A stretch of DNA of 48,958 nucleotides from Nitrosomonas sp. Nm166 (lineage in GTDB: Bacteria > Pseudomonadota > Gammaproteobacteria > Burkholderiales > Nitrosomonadaceae). The DNA is taken from positions 1-48,958 of the forward strand of contig NZ_FONE01000023.1 in assembly GCF_900112825.1 (NCBI RefSeq), written 5' to 3'. Numbering within the stretch: position 1 is the first letter of the stretch; each line of letters starts with the position of its first letter. Position numbers and translations under genes: made by a program. The notes under the pieces were generated by a model. It saw nothing but the letters and a program-made list of their open reading frames with translations. It was not told the origin of the DNA and ran no database searches. Shown piece after piece: positions 11,876 to 21,227 of this stretch.

Positions 11876-13279
11876 TTATGAACGTTTAATCTCTAGCTGC
11901 CTGACTATTCGTTCCATCTGCATAAAGCGCGATCCTTTTATCAATACAGTGACATCCTCTGCAAGCAGGCTCTCAACCACATTGAGCAATTCATCGAGTG
12001 AATTAAAATGTCTCGCACCTTTGCCAAATTCTTCTGTGGCATAAGCGCTTAATTCGCCTAATGTCAACAACTGATCAAGCCCAGCTTTGCGGGCATCCCT
12101 GCCAATCTCGCGGTGCAAATCTATGGCTGATTTACCTAACTCACCCATATCGCCTAATACCAGTATTTTTTTTCCGGCAGTTGCGGCCAAAACAGTCAGA
12201 GCAGCGCGAACCGATGCTGGATTGGCATTGTATGTATCGTCAATTAATAAAGCATGATGCAAACCAAGCTTTTTTTGCATGCGCCCTTGCACACCCTGGA
12301 AATTCTCCAACCCAGATGCGATCAATGTCTTATTCATGCCTAATGCAGCCGCTGCCGCTGCCGCTGCCAATGCGTTATAAATGTTATGTACGCCCGGCAC
12401 GTGCAACTCCACTTCTGCAATGCCGTCTGGCAATTTCAATTTAATCCTGCTCATCAACGCGTTAACCTGATATTCAGCGCTTATCCGAGGCTTCTCATGC
12501 AAACCAAAGTCCATGATTTGCCGCGAACCCGCATATTTACGCCACAAGGGGGCATACACATCATCCGCATTAATCACTGCTATTCCTTGCTGGTCCAATC
12601 CTTCAAAAATTTCAGCCTTGGCGTACGCCACTGTTTCAACTGAACCTAATCCTTCAATATGTGCTGCCCCTGCGTTGGTAATGAGCGCAACCGTTGGCTT
12701 CGCCAATTGTGTCAGATAGGAAATCTCACCCATATGATTCATGCCCATTTCGATAACGGCATAGCAATGATGCTGACGCAGCCGCAATAACATTTGTGGT
12801 ACGCCAATATCGTTATTAAGGTTACCTTCGGTCGCTAATACATAATTCAGTTGTTCATCTGTTTTTACTCCACCATCAGGAATTGTTTGACGAAGTATCG
12901 ATGCAATCATCTCCTTGACGGTAGTCTTGCCATTACTGCCAGTAACTCCAATGACTGGCAACGTAAAACGGCTGCGCCAGTATGATGCCAACTGTCCTAA
13001 ACTTAATCGCGTATCTTTAACTCGAATCAAAGGAATATGGATGGGGATATCATAGCTATCTGCTTGTTGATTAACCATGGCCGCAGCGGCGCCTTTTTCA
13101 ACAGCACTGCTAACAAATTTGCTGCCATCGAAATTTTCGCCGGTTAAAGCAACGAATAAATTACCTTGCTTTAGTGTGCGGCTATCTGTGCTCACTGCGG
13201 TAAATAGCACATCTTTTCCGCTCCAATCGGCGTGTAACACCTGAGCAGCCTGTTTGACCATCATCATTCCTGTGCTCAC
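11876..13279 (-). CDS. murF: UDP-MurNAc-tripeptide--D-Ala-D-Ala ligase MurF
   Basis: MurF attaches the D-Ala-D-Ala dipeptide made by Ddl. The 467-residue reading starts at a GTG that overlaps the murE stop (GTGA); ATG codons 12-18 bases later, after AGGA, are equally possible starts. The ATP loop [19 protein letters not shown] lies near residue 110 and the ligase fold includes [12 protein letters not shown] and [11 protein letters not shown] run of alanines near residue 310 sits within an ordinary alanine-rich helix. Confidence 0.95.
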   Translation of the reverse strand: MSTGMMMVKQAAQVLHADWSGKDVLFTAVSTDSRTLKQGNLFVALTGENFDGSKFVSSAVEKGAAAAMVNQQADSYDIPIHIPLIRVKDTRLSLGQLASYWRSRFTLPVIGVTGSNGKTTVKEMIASILRQTIPDGGVKTDEQLNYVLATEGNLNNDIGVPQMLLRLRQHHCYAVIEMGMNHMGEISYLTQLAKPTVALITNAGAAHIEGLGSVETVAYAKAEIFEGLDQQGIAVINADDVYAPLWRKYAGSRQIMDFGLHEKPRISAEYQVNALMSRIKLKLPDGIAEVELHVPGVHNIYNALAAAAAAAALGMNKTLIASGLENFQGVQGRMQKKLGLHHALLIDDTYNANPASVRAALTVLAATAGKKILVLGDMGELGKSAIDLHREIGRDARKAGLDQLLTLGELSAYATEEFGKGARHFNSLDELLNVVESLLAEDVTVLIKGSRFMQMERIVRQLEIKRS

Positions 13280-14832
13280 ACTTTCCTGGTCAAATCCTTC
13301 AGTACTTGCTGCACAACCTCTGCATCATTAAAAGGAATTTTCTGCCCTTTTATCTCCTGAAATTTTTCATGGCCTTTACCGGCGACCAAGACAATATCAC
13401 CTGGATCAGCATTATCGATTGCCTGATAAATGGCCAATGCACGATCAATTTCTATCTGGTAATGATGCGCACCCATGCCAGTGGAAATATCCTTAATAAT
13501 GCTCAGAGGATCTTCAGAGCGTGGGTTATCGCTGGTAAAAATGACTTCATCCGTCAAACGTGCCGCCACTTCACCAATCAATGCACGCTTACCTTTGTCC
13601 CGATCTCCCCCACAACCAATCACACAATGCAAACGAGGATTTCGCAGCGCTGCACCCTTGCTTTGATGACTATTACGCAGAATTTCACGCAGTGTGCATA
13701 GCGCTTTCTCCAGCGCATCGGGAGTATGCGCGTAATCTACAATGACAACAGGCTGATCAATCGCTGTGTATTTCTCCATTCGCCCTGGAATAGAGCGTAC
13801 ATTTTTCAAGGCCAGGATTGCATCTGACAGCCTGATACCGCTTGCTAACAAAGCTGCCGCCACCGCCAGCAGATTCAATGCATTAAATTTACCCAGCAAA
13901 TTAACTTTTAAATGCTCATGACAACCTTCATACTGAATATCAAATTCAATCCCATTGATATCAGCTTTAAGATTTGAGCCATAGACCATTCTAAAATGTT
14001 TGGAATAACAGCCGAGTTCCGGATATCTAAACCCATAACCAATTATTTTTGCTGTTTTATTCGCAAGCTGTCGTGATAACTCGACGCCCAGCACATCATC
14101 CATGTTAACCACTGCATATTTCAATCCCGGCCAGAAAAACAAGCGTGCTTTAGCGGCTGCATAGGCATCCATATCCTGGTGATAATCCAAATGATCACGT
14201 GACAAATTGGTGAGCACAGCAACTGAAAAAGTGGTTCCATTGACGCGTCCTTGAACGATGCCATGCGATGAAACTTCCATCGCTACGCTATCAGCCCCTT
14301 GCTGTTTAAATTTTGCCAGCGAGCGCTGTAATACAGTGGCATCCGGTGTAGTATTCTCAGCGGTTTCAAGCTCGCTGTTAAAACCATTTCCCAGTGTTCC
14401 CATCACAGCAGTTTTCTTGTTCAAGCTTGTCATGGCTTGCGCATACCAATGACAGCAGGATGTCTTGCCGTTGGTTCCCGTGATCCCAACCATCCATAAT
14501 CCTTGCGATGGACTACCATAGACATAATCGGCAATCCAGCCTGCCTTAGCCTTCAATTCACTGACTGGTAATGCAGGAATATGCCATTGCGGATTCCATG
14601 AAAAATTCTGCGGATCCCACAGGATCGCATTGGCACCCGCTGCTATTGCTTGCGAAATAAATCGACGACCATCATTTTTTTCTCCTGCATAAGCAAGAAA
14701 TGTATCACCGGGTTTTATTATCCGGCTATCGGTGACAAGATTATGAACAGGCACACCCACATCATCCAACAGATGACTATTAAATAATTTTGATGCTTTT
14801 CTTTTAGCCGCCATCAAATTATCCTTCATCAT
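13276..14832 (-). CDS. murE: UDP-MurNAc-dipeptide--meso-DAP ligase MurE
   Basis: MurE adds the third residue of the stem peptide. The specificity motif DNPRSEDP near residue 425 indicates meso-diaminopimelate rather than lysine. The ATP loop GITGTNGKTSCCHWY lies near residue 115, and VDYAHTPDALEKAL marks the C-terminal ligase domain. At 518 residues it is slightly longer than many homologues because of an N-terminal extension and small loops. The ATG at 14832 overlaps the ftsI stop by 14 bases. Confidence 0.96.
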   Translation of the reverse strand: MMKDNLMAAKRKASKLFNSHLLDDVGVPVHNLVTDSRIIKPGDTFLAYAGEKNDGRRFISQAIAAGANAILWDPQNFSWNPQWHIPALPVSELKAKAGWIADYVYGSPSQGLWMVGITGTNGKTSCCHWYAQAMTSLNKKTAVMGTLGNGFNSELETAENTTPDATVLQRSLAKFKQQGADSVAMEVSSHGIVQGRVNGTTFSVAVLTNLSRDHLDYHQDMDAYAAAKARLFFWPGLKYAVVNMDDVLGVELSRQLANKTAKIIGYGFRYPELGCYSKHFRMVYGSNLKADINGIEFDIQYEGCHEHLKVNLLGKFNALNLLAVAAALLASGIRLSDAILALKNVRSIPGRMEKYTAIDQPVVIVDYAHTPDALEKALCTLREILRNSHQSKGAALRNPRLHCVIGCGGDRDKGKRALIGEVAARLTDEVIFTSDNPRSEDPLSIIKDISTGMGAHHYQIEIDRALAIYQAIDNADPGDIVLVAGKGHEKFQEIKGQKIPFNDAEVVQQVLKDLTRKV

Positions 14833-16543
14833 CCATTTCTGGCGTCGCAGTAAAGGTAATCACATTATTAGCCGGCGCATCAGGTGGAATATTCAAGATG
14901 CGTAAAGCACTACTCATTACCTTACTAAAAACAGGCGCAGCCACGGCACCGCCAAAATATTTACCTGCGGAGGGCTCATCAATCATTACCGCAATGATCA
15001 AACGTGGATATGACGCCGGTGCATAACCCACAAAAGTTGAAATATAGTGTTTCTTGGCATATTGACCATCGATCAATTTATGCGCCGTTCCGGTTTTACC
15101 AGCAACGCGATAGCCATTAATTTGCGCCAGCGGCGCTGTGCCCCCGGGTTTAGTCGCCAGCTCTAGCATATAATTCAAGGCTAATGCTGTATCGCGAGAA
15201 ATCACGCGCTGCCCCATGACAGGCATATTCTGCTTCAACAGTGATATAGGTTTTAATTCGCCACCGCTGGTAAAGATTGTATAAGCGCGAGCCAACTGCA
15301 TCAGACTGGTTGAGATGCCATGACCATAAGACATCGTAGCCTGCTCGATCGGCCGCCAAGCGTTATATGATCGCAATATTCCACTTGCTTCCCCTGGAAA
15401 ACCGGAATTGGTCAGTGTCCCAAACCCCGAACGATTAAACATTTCCCACATCGTTTGCGGGGCAAGCGACAAGGCTATTTTTGCCGTTCCGACATTGCTC
15501 GATTGCTGAATCACCTGAGCGACCGTCAATTCTCCCTTGTTATTGACATCGCGGATGGTTTTTCTGCCTACTTGCAATACTCCCGGTGAGGTTTGCATCA
15601 CAGTATTGGAGTTCACCTTACCCACTTCCATGGCGATGGCTACCGTAAATGGCTTCAAGGTGGATCCGGGTTCGAACGTATCGATCAATGCCCGGTTACG
15701 AATTCTCTCATTGTTAATCGTTGATCGATTATTTGGGTTGTAAACCGGCAAATTAGTCAATGCCAGTATTTCACCTGTCTGCGCATCTAAAACTACAATA
15801 CTGCCCGCCTTGGCTTTATTGAGTTTTACCGCTTCTTTTAGCTCTGCATGCGCACGATATTGAATTCTTCTATCTATCGACAGAATCAAGTCTTGCCCTT
15901 CTTTGGGCAAGCGAATTTTTTCAATATTCTCAATGATCCGGCCTTTGTTATCTTTGATAACACGACGGCTTCCCAATTCACCAGCAAGTGTTTCCTGCCA
16001 ACCACGCTCAACACCCTCCTGGCCTTCATCGTTAATATCGGTAAAACCTAGCACATGTGCTGCAAATTCACCTTCTGGATAATAACGCTTGGATTCATGC
16101 GTTAAATATATTCCCGGAATCTTTAACTTCATCACCTTCTCGGCAATATCAGGCACCACCTGCCGTTTCAGATAAACAAACCGGCTATTTTGTCGGTTAA
16201 TGCGTTCATTGATGTCCTGACTATTTATTTCAAGTAAAGTGGATAATTGTTTCAATTGTTCGGGCGTTATCCTGACGACTTTCGGATCTACATGCACGGA
16301 CGCAATCGGTGAACTGATCGCCAGTATTTGCCCATTCCGGTCGGTAATCATGCCACGATCCGCATTCATTTCTACCACCCGGCTATAACGCGACTCTCCC
16401 TTCTCCTGCAAGAAGTCATTGTGCATACCTTGCAGATAGGCAGCACGCCCCGCTAGACTGATTAAGCCCAGCACCAGCAAAGTCATTAACAGGAATGAGC
16501 GCCATGCCGATAATTTGATGGGTGGCGCTTCATTTTTAATCAT
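14819..16543 (-). CDS. ftsI: septal transpeptidase FtsI (PBP3)
   Basis: FtsI is the class B penicillin-binding protein that cross-links septal peptidoglycan with FtsW. I choose the ATG at 16543 (574 residues) over a TTG at 16594; AGGGAA lies upstream and the ATG overlaps ftsL by 8 bases. One membrane segment (about residues 17-36) is followed by the PBP dimerisation domain and the transpeptidase domain with all three active-site motifs: STLK (nucleophile Ser about 294), SSN in QQSSNVGTAK, and KTG in AGKTGTAHK. Confidence 0.96.
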   Translation of the reverse strand: MIKNEAPPIKLSAWRSFLLMTLLVLGLISLAGRAAYLQGMHNDFLQEKGESRYSRVVEMNADRGMITDRNGQILAISSPIASVHVDPKVVRITPEQLKQLSTLLEINSQDINERINRQNSRFVYLKRQVVPDIAEKVMKLKIPGIYLTHESKRYYPEGEFAAHVLGFTDINDEGQEGVERGWQETLAGELGSRRVIKDNKGRIIENIEKIRLPKEGQDLILSIDRRIQYRAHAELKEAVKLNKAKAGSIVVLDAQTGEILALTNLPVYNPNNRSTINNERIRNRALIDTFEPGSTLKPFTVAIAMEVGKVNSNTVMQTSPGVLQVGRKTIRDVNNKGELTVAQVIQQSSNVGTAKIALSLAPQTMWEMFNRSGFGTLTNSGFPGEASGILRSYNAWRPIEQATMSYGHGISTSLMQLARAYTIFTSGGELKPISLLKQNMPVMGQRVISRDTALALNYMLELATKPGGTAPLAQINGYRVAGKTGTAHKLIDGQYAKKHYISTFVGYAPASYPRLIIAVMIDEPSAGKYFGGAVAAPVFSKVMSSALRILNIPPDAPANNVITFTATPEMDDEG

Positions 16544-16841
16544 GGCCCAGATTCCCTGAATTTGATTGATCTTCTGCGCTACCAATCGATACAATTTGTA
16601 CGCTTGAAGCAGCGGGCACTATCATATTTAAATGTTCTCTCGCAACACGTTCGATACGTCCATGCATAATCAATGTGCTTTGCTCCAGTTGCAACCTACC
16701 CCATTCCACATCCAGCTTCCGTTCTATTTCCTTTTCTCTCTCCAGCGCCATAAAAAGCTTACGCGCTGTATGCTGTGAGGTTACAATGCCCAATGCACAA
16801 GCAATTAACACCAATACAAAGAAAATGTTCAATTTGAACAT
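16536..16841 (-). CDS. ftsL: cell division protein FtsL
   Basis: FtsL is the small bitopic protein that forms the FtsQ-B-L complex and activates FtsW-FtsI. The 101-residue product has one N-terminal membrane segment (about residues 4-20) followed by a charged helix around LEREKEIERKLDVEWGRL, which suits a coiled coil, then the conserved IERVAREHLNM region. It lies five bases after rsmH and overlaps ftsI, the standard location. Confidence 0.93.
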   Translation of the reverse strand: MFKLNIFFVLVLIACALGIVTSQHTARKLFMALEREKEIERKLDVEWGRLQLEQSTLIMHGRIERVAREHLNMIVPAASSVQIVSIGSAEDQSNSGNLGHD

Positions 16842-16846
16842 TAAGA

Positions 16847-17791
16847 CTACCCATTTAAAGTAATTCTTTCAGCTACACGCATGACAGCACTCCTCGCTCT
16901 TACATTCTCAGTCACTTCATTTTTACCCGGACGTATCGCTTTTCCGACTAGCTTTAATTTTTGCTTACTAAATCGTTGCAAATCCTTTTCCCGCAACGGG
17001 ACTCCCCGTGGCAATTCGTCCGTACTGGCCGCTGCTCGCATAAATTGCTTAACCATTCGATCCTCCAACGAATGAAAGCTGATCACTACTAGCCTCCCGC
17101 CAGGATTTAATAATTCGACACATTGCGGCAAAACTGACGACAATTCTTCAAGCTCCTGATTGAGATAAATCCGTATTGCCTGAAAAGTGCGCGTCGCCGG
17201 ATGCCGCATAGTCTCCCCCTGCCGCTGACGTGCACGCACGACCGTTGCGACAATCTCGGCAAGTTGTAATGTGGTAACAATAGGCTGCCGCGCTCTTGCC
17301 ATAATAACCGCTCTTGCAATCTGCCGAGCATACCGTTCTTCGCCATATTCCTTTATTACCTTTTCCAATTGATCTTCTGCAACCGAAGCAAGCCACTCTG
17401 TTGCAGTCTTTCCCCTACTAGTATCCATACGCATATCGAGCGGTCCTGCTAAACGAAAACTAAATCCGCGCGAAACTTCTTCCAGTTGCGGTGAAGACAC
17501 TCCCAAATCCAGCAATACGCCATCAATCCTTGCAATGCCCATCTGCTGCAATCTCTGCTGCATTCTGGAAAAACCGCCATGCTTGATACAAAATCGCTCA
17601 TCTTCAATTGTCTTCCCTGATAAAACCGCGACAGGGTCTTTATCAAAAGCGATTAATTGGCCCTTCTCCCCAAGCCGCGACAGGATCAGGCGGCTATGCC
17701 CGCCGCGACCGAATGTGCCATCCACGTAAATGCCATCTGGTTTTATCGCTAATGCATTTACCGCTTCATGGAGCAACACCGGAATGTGCAT
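16847..17791 (-). CDS. rsmH: 16S rRNA (cytosine-1402-N4) methyltransferase RsmH
   Basis: RsmH (MraW) methylates N4 of C1402 in the 16S rRNA decoding centre. The 314-residue product has the SAM-binding motif DGTFGRGGHSRLIL near residue 25, the LDLGVSSPQLEE segment near residue 100, and the C-terminal VISFHSLEDRMVKQFM. The family start HIPVLLHEAV is at residues 2-11, fixing the ATG. It follows mraZ by 22 bases. Confidence 0.97.
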   Translation of the reverse strand: MHIPVLLHEAVNALAIKPDGIYVDGTFGRGGHSRLILSRLGEKGQLIAFDKDPVAVLSGKTIEDERFCIKHGGFSRMQQRLQQMGIARIDGVLLDLGVSSPQLEEVSRGFSFRLAGPLDMRMDTSRGKTATEWLASVAEDQLEKVIKEYGEERYARQIARAVIMARARQPIVTTLQLAEIVATVVRARQRQGETMRHPATRTFQAIRIYLNQELEELSSVLPQCVELLNPGGRLVVISFHSLEDRMVKQFMRAAASTDELPRGVPLREKDLQRFSKQKLKLVGKAIRPGKNEVTENVRARSAVMRVAERITLNG

Positions 17792-17813
17792 CTGCTCTTT
17801 TTAAAATTATTTA

Positions 17814-18260
17814 TCACAATGAAAAACCTTCTAGCTCAAGTGGCATATTGCCGTCCTTGAAAGCCAATGCATTCTCAATCTGCAAATTCCATTGCTCTTC
17901 ATCCCATAATTCAAATTTTGCACCTTGCCCAACCAAAACCACCTCTTTGGATAAACCAGCAAATTGACGCAATGGCGGTGATATCAAAATACGACCCGCG
18001 GCATCTATCTCGACGTCACTGGCATTACCTACCAGCAATCTCTGCAAACTGCGAGTTCTTGGATCGAAACTAGAAAGATTATTGAGTTTTTGTTCTATTG
18101 GTTCCCAGGCTGACTGAGGATAAATTAACAAACATCTTGAAGGATCAGCAGTGACAATCAAGCGTCCCTCACAAAAAGACATCAGTTCACTACGGTATCT
18201 TGCAGGTATCGCAAGCCTACCTTTTGCATCCAGACTGAGTTGCGTGACACCACGAAACAT
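17814..18260 (-). CDS. mraZ: transcriptional regulator MraZ
   Basis: MraZ is an AbrB-fold DNA-binding protein that represses its own dcw promoter. The family begins MFRG...DAKGRLAIPARYR, which points to the ATG at 18260 (148 residues). GGGAG lies just before it, whereas the in-frame ATG at 18272 has no ribosome site. Two SpoVT/AbrB-like halves are visible: the first around LDAKGRLAIPARYR, the second around EIDAAGRILISPPLR. The binding boxes in front of the gene (18304-18329) fit its role. Confidence 0.96.
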   Translation of the reverse strand: MFRGVTQLSLDAKGRLAIPARYRSELMSFCEGRLIVTADPSRCLLIYPQSAWEPIEQKLNNLSSFDPRTRSLQRLLVGNASDVEIDAAGRILISPPLRQFAGLSKEVVLVGQGAKFELWDEEQWNLQIENALAFKDGNMPLELEGFSL

Positions 18261-18303
18261 GCTGTCTCCCATATTTACGGAAAATTAATTGGGATAATTA
18301 ATT

Positions 18304-18329
18304 TCCCACATCCCCCCACTTCTTCCCAC
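18304..18329 (-). promoter_or_regulatory. MraZ-binding boxes (three GTGGG repeats)
   Basis: On the minus strand three direct repeats GTGGGA, GTGGGG and GTGGGA lie at 18329-18324, 18319-18314 and 18309-18304, exactly 10 bases apart. This matches the known MraZ recognition pattern of TGGGN repeats once per helical turn. The most upstream box overlaps the predicted -10 element, so occupancy should block transcription of the whole cluster. Confidence 0.88.
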
Positions 18330-18356
18330 TTTAATGAAAAAAAATACGATAGTCAA
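18328..18356 (-). promoter_or_regulatory. predicted dcw cluster promoter
   Basis: On the minus strand TTGACT (18356-18351) is followed after 17 bases by TAAAGT (18333-18328). The -35 is strong and the -10 is moderate (four of six). The spacer contains a run of eight T. Its overlap with the first MraZ box supports the call. Confidence 0.6.
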
Positions 18357-18533
18357 GCAAGAATATGGCGATATGACAAAGACTTAATCACATTGCCGAT
18401 AGCGGCTCAATCGACATTAAAATATCTAAATAAATAAGAAAGATAGAACATAAATTAAATGTGGATTATAAATTTCTCTCGATAATACCCCTGAATAAGC
18501 TTGTTTACTTTCCTAAAAAATTGCACACTTCCT

Positions 18534-19178
18534 ATGAAGATTCGCGTCACAGTAAACATGACACCCACATACTGGAAACAAGCAATACAAGAATTGGCCG
18601 CATGCGATAAAGTCATGCATCGTCTAACTCAGCACTTTGAGAGCGCGGCGATACTCACATCGCGAGGCTGCGCCTTCACTACGCTGGCGCGCTCAATCGT
18701 CGGGCAACAAATTTCCGTAAAAGCCGCTGAAAGCGTATGGCAGAAAGTGATTAGCGCAATTCCTGAACTTACACCATGTCATATCGCTTCAGCAGAGCAG
18801 GATTTATTACGGACATGCGGACTATCCGCCAGAAAAATAACTTACCTTCAGGATTTGTCCCGCCACTTTCTCCAAGGAACGCTAAAGGAAACTCAATGGA
18901 TGGAAATGGATGACGAAGCCTTAATCGCTCAATTGATACAAATTAGAGGAGTAGGTCGCTGGACAGCAGAAATGTTTCTGATTTTTCACTTGCAGCGCCC
19001 AGATGTTTTGCCCTTGGACGATATCGGTTTACAGCGCGCAGTCAGTCAACACTATAATGACAATCAACCGGTAAATAAGAAAATGATGCTCGAACTGGCC
19101 AAGCCTTGGCAGCCATGGCGTTCGGTAGCTACCTGGTACTTATGGCGCAGCTTGGACCCCTTACCAGTAGAGTACTGA
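18534..19178 (+). CDS. DNA-3-methyladenine glycosylase, AlkA type
   Basis: The 214-residue product belongs to the HhH-GPD base-excision glycosylases and should remove alkylated bases such as 3-methyladenine. It shows LARSIVGQQISVKAAESVW near residue 55, the helix-hairpin-helix IRGVGRWTAEMFLIF, and the catalytic aspartate region LPLDDIGLQRAV. The start is uncertain: the open frame reaches a TTG at 18501, with ATGs at 18534 and 18558, and no clear ribosome site. It reads away from the dcw cluster. Confidence 0.88.
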   Translation: MKIRVTVNMTPTYWKQAIQELAACDKVMHRLTQHFESAAILTSRGCAFTTLARSIVGQQISVKAAESVWQKVISAIPELTPCHIASAEQDLLRTCGLSARKITYLQDLSRHFLQGTLKETQWMEMDDEALIAQLIQIRGVGRWTAEMFLIFHLQRPDVLPLDDIGLQRAVSQHYNDNQPVNKKMMLELAKPWQPWRSVATWYLWRSLDPLPVEY

Positions 19179-19286
19179 CAGCCCAAAGCAATGGGCGATG
19201 CACAAAATAAATACTTATCATTAAAAATATCATTAAGTATTATCATTGCCTTTATCTTCTATCGATATTCATCACACACGAAACTC

Positions 19287-20444
19287 ATGGAACAAATCTA
19301 TTTCGACCACAATGCTACTACTCGCGTCGATGACGCCGTGCTGGATGCCATGCTGCCCTATTTCCAGCAGGAATTCGGCAATGCATCCAGCCGCCATGCT
19401 TATGGGAGAGTTGCCAGGCAAGCAATTGATAAGGCGCGCAAACAAGTGGCTGATGCAGTGGGTGTGCAGCCAGCACAAGTTATTTTTACCAGCGGTGGTT
19501 CTGAATCTAATAACTTGTTTATTCGCGGTGCAGCAGATAGTTTAAAACCATCAAATCTTTTCATCAGCGCCATTGAACATCCTTGTGTTTTGAAGCCGAC
19601 ACAGGAACTGGCACGCCGCCGTTGTGACCAATGGGCGGCACATCAATTAGCCGTCAATGCACAGGGGCAGGTTGATTTGGGCGCCGCCGATGCTGCAATG
19701 CATGCGCACAAACCCGAACTGGTTTCCGTCATGCTGGCCAATAATGAAACGGGCGTCATTCAGGATGTCACCAGTATCGCTGAAATGGCGCGGGCGCAGG
19801 GCGCTATTATCCATACCGACGCCGTCCAGGGATTAGGGAAAATTCCAGTCGATTTCGCCGCGCTTAAAGTGCATGCCATGACCTTGTCCGCGCACAAGAT
19901 TTATGGTCCCAAAGGTGCGGCAGCTCTCATCGTCGACAAACGGCTATTATTAAAACCGCTGATTTATGGCGGCGGCCATGAAAACGGGCTGCGTTCCGGC
20001 ACGGAAAATATTCCCGCAATCGTGGGCTTTGGGGTTGCCTGCGAATTAGCCCATTCCCGCATGGCAGAAACCGCCCAGCGTGTTTCCCGGTTGCGTGATC
20101 ACCTGGAAAAAGGGCTGGTAGTGATGGGTGCAACCATTTTTGGCGCAGCTGCTGCACGCATACCCAACACTTGTTATTTTGCGCTACCGGATATTGAAGG
20201 TGATACTTTAGTCGTCAAACTGGATAAGGCTGGTTTTGCCGCCGCTGCGGGCGCTGCCTGCTCCAGCGTCAATCCGGGGCAAAGCCATGTACTGGCAGCC
20301 ATGCAAGTTGATCCGATGCTGGCGCGTTGCGCCGTGCGCGTGAGCCTTGGCAGCAGCAACACCCATGCGCAAATTGAAGATTTCTTGCAAGCCATTCAGC
20401 GCATTACTGCAGAACTAAGGCATATCAGCAGCCTTTCCATCTAA
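19287..20444 (+). CDS. cysteine desulfurase-like aminotransferase (NifS/IscS type)
   Basis: This 385-residue PLP enzyme of the class V fold should take sulfur from cysteine as a persulfide. The start is the ATG before EQIYFDHNATTRVDD, the family N-terminus; the frame runs open 96 bases further back. The PLP lysine is in SAHKIYGPKG (about Lys204) and the active cysteine in GAACSSVNPGQSHVL (about Cys325). The loop after the cysteine differs from the common CTS/CSSG form. It is not next to iscR, iscU or suf genes but heads a run with an NTP transferase, HIT-like protein, desaturase and PGAM-like gene. Confidence 0.88.
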   Translation: MEQIYFDHNATTRVDDAVLDAMLPYFQQEFGNASSRHAYGRVARQAIDKARKQVADAVGVQPAQVIFTSGGSESNNLFIRGAADSLKPSNLFISAIEHPCVLKPTQELARRRCDQWAAHQLAVNAQGQVDLGAADAAMHAHKPELVSVMLANNETGVIQDVTSIAEMARAQGAIIHTDAVQGLGKIPVDFAALKVHAMTLSAHKIYGPKGAAALIVDKRLLLKPLIYGGGHENGLRSGTENIPAIVGFGVACELAHSRMAETAQRVSRLRDHLEKGLVVMGATIFGAAAARIPNTCYFALPDIEGDTLVVKLDKAGFAAAAGAACSSVNPGQSHVLAAMQVDPMLARCAVRVSLGSSNTHAQIEDFLQAIQRITAELRHISSLSI

Positions 20445-20466
20445 AGCGCCCTAAGACATTTTATTT

Positions 20467-21222
20467 ATGACGAATAATCAAATCGAACGATCGGTTAAAG
20501 CCATCATTCTCAGCGCCGGGCAAGGGCGGCGACTGTTGCCATTGACTGAAAGTACACCTAAGTGTCTACTACCCGTGTCCAACAAACCGGTTCTGGCATG
20601 GCAGATTGATGCTTTGCTTGCCGTTGGCATTAACGAAATCACGATCATTGCAGGCTTTCAGGTCGGTTTGATTGAAGCACTTTTACAACAGCGTTATGCA
20701 AATCCCCCGAAGATAAAAATACTGTTTAATCCCTTTTTTGAAGTGGCGGATAATCTCGCCAGTTGCTGGATTGCACGCGCTGCCATGACTAGCGATTTTC
20801 TGCTGTTAAATGGCGATACGGTGATTGAACCCGCACTCCTGGCTCAGGTCTTGAATTCAGGATCGGCGCCGATTACACTCAGCGTAGACTATAAAAGCGC
20901 TTACGATGCAGATGATATGAAAGTACAATTGGACACCAACGGATGGGTTAAACAAGTCAGCAAAATCATTCCTCCGCATCAGATTGATGCAGAATCCATC
21001 GGTTTACTTTATTTCCGTGAACAAGGCCCGCAGATTTTCAGTCAGGCTGTCGAATCGGCGCTGCGCCATCCGGCTGAGTTGAAATCATGGTATCTATCGA
21101 TCATCGATAGCTTGGCAAAACAGCGCCTGGTCAATTCATGTTCAGTCAAAGGATATCGCTGGTGTGAAATTGACTTTATCGAAGACCTGGCCAAAGCGGG
21201 TATGATTTTCAGCGATCATTAA
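20467..21222 (+). CDS. NTP-dependent nucleotidyltransferase
   Basis: The 251-residue protein is a GT-A fold nucleotidyltransferase like those that activate sugar phosphates or phosphocholine. The N-terminal motif AIILSAGQGRRLLPLTES, then PKCLLPVSNKPVL, binds the nucleotide and the leaving phosphate, and LLNGDTVIEP holds the metal-binding aspartate. The single compact domain, without a hexapeptide-repeat acyltransferase tail, is closer to LicC-like cytidylyltransferases than to GlmU. The true substrate cannot be told. It lies 22 bases after the desulfurase gene and 5 bases before the HIT gene. Confidence 0.85.
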   Translation: MTNNQIERSVKAIILSAGQGRRLLPLTESTPKCLLPVSNKPVLAWQIDALLAVGINEITIIAGFQVGLIEALLQQRYANPPKIKILFNPFFEVADNLASCWIARAAMTSDFLLLNGDTVIEPALLAQVLNSGSAPITLSVDYKSAYDADDMKVQLDTNGWVKQVSKIIPPHQIDAESIGLLYFREQGPQIFSQAVESALRHPAELKSWYLSIIDSLAKQRLVNSCSVKGYRWCEIDFIEDLAKAGMIFSDH

Positions 21223-21227
21223 TCATC

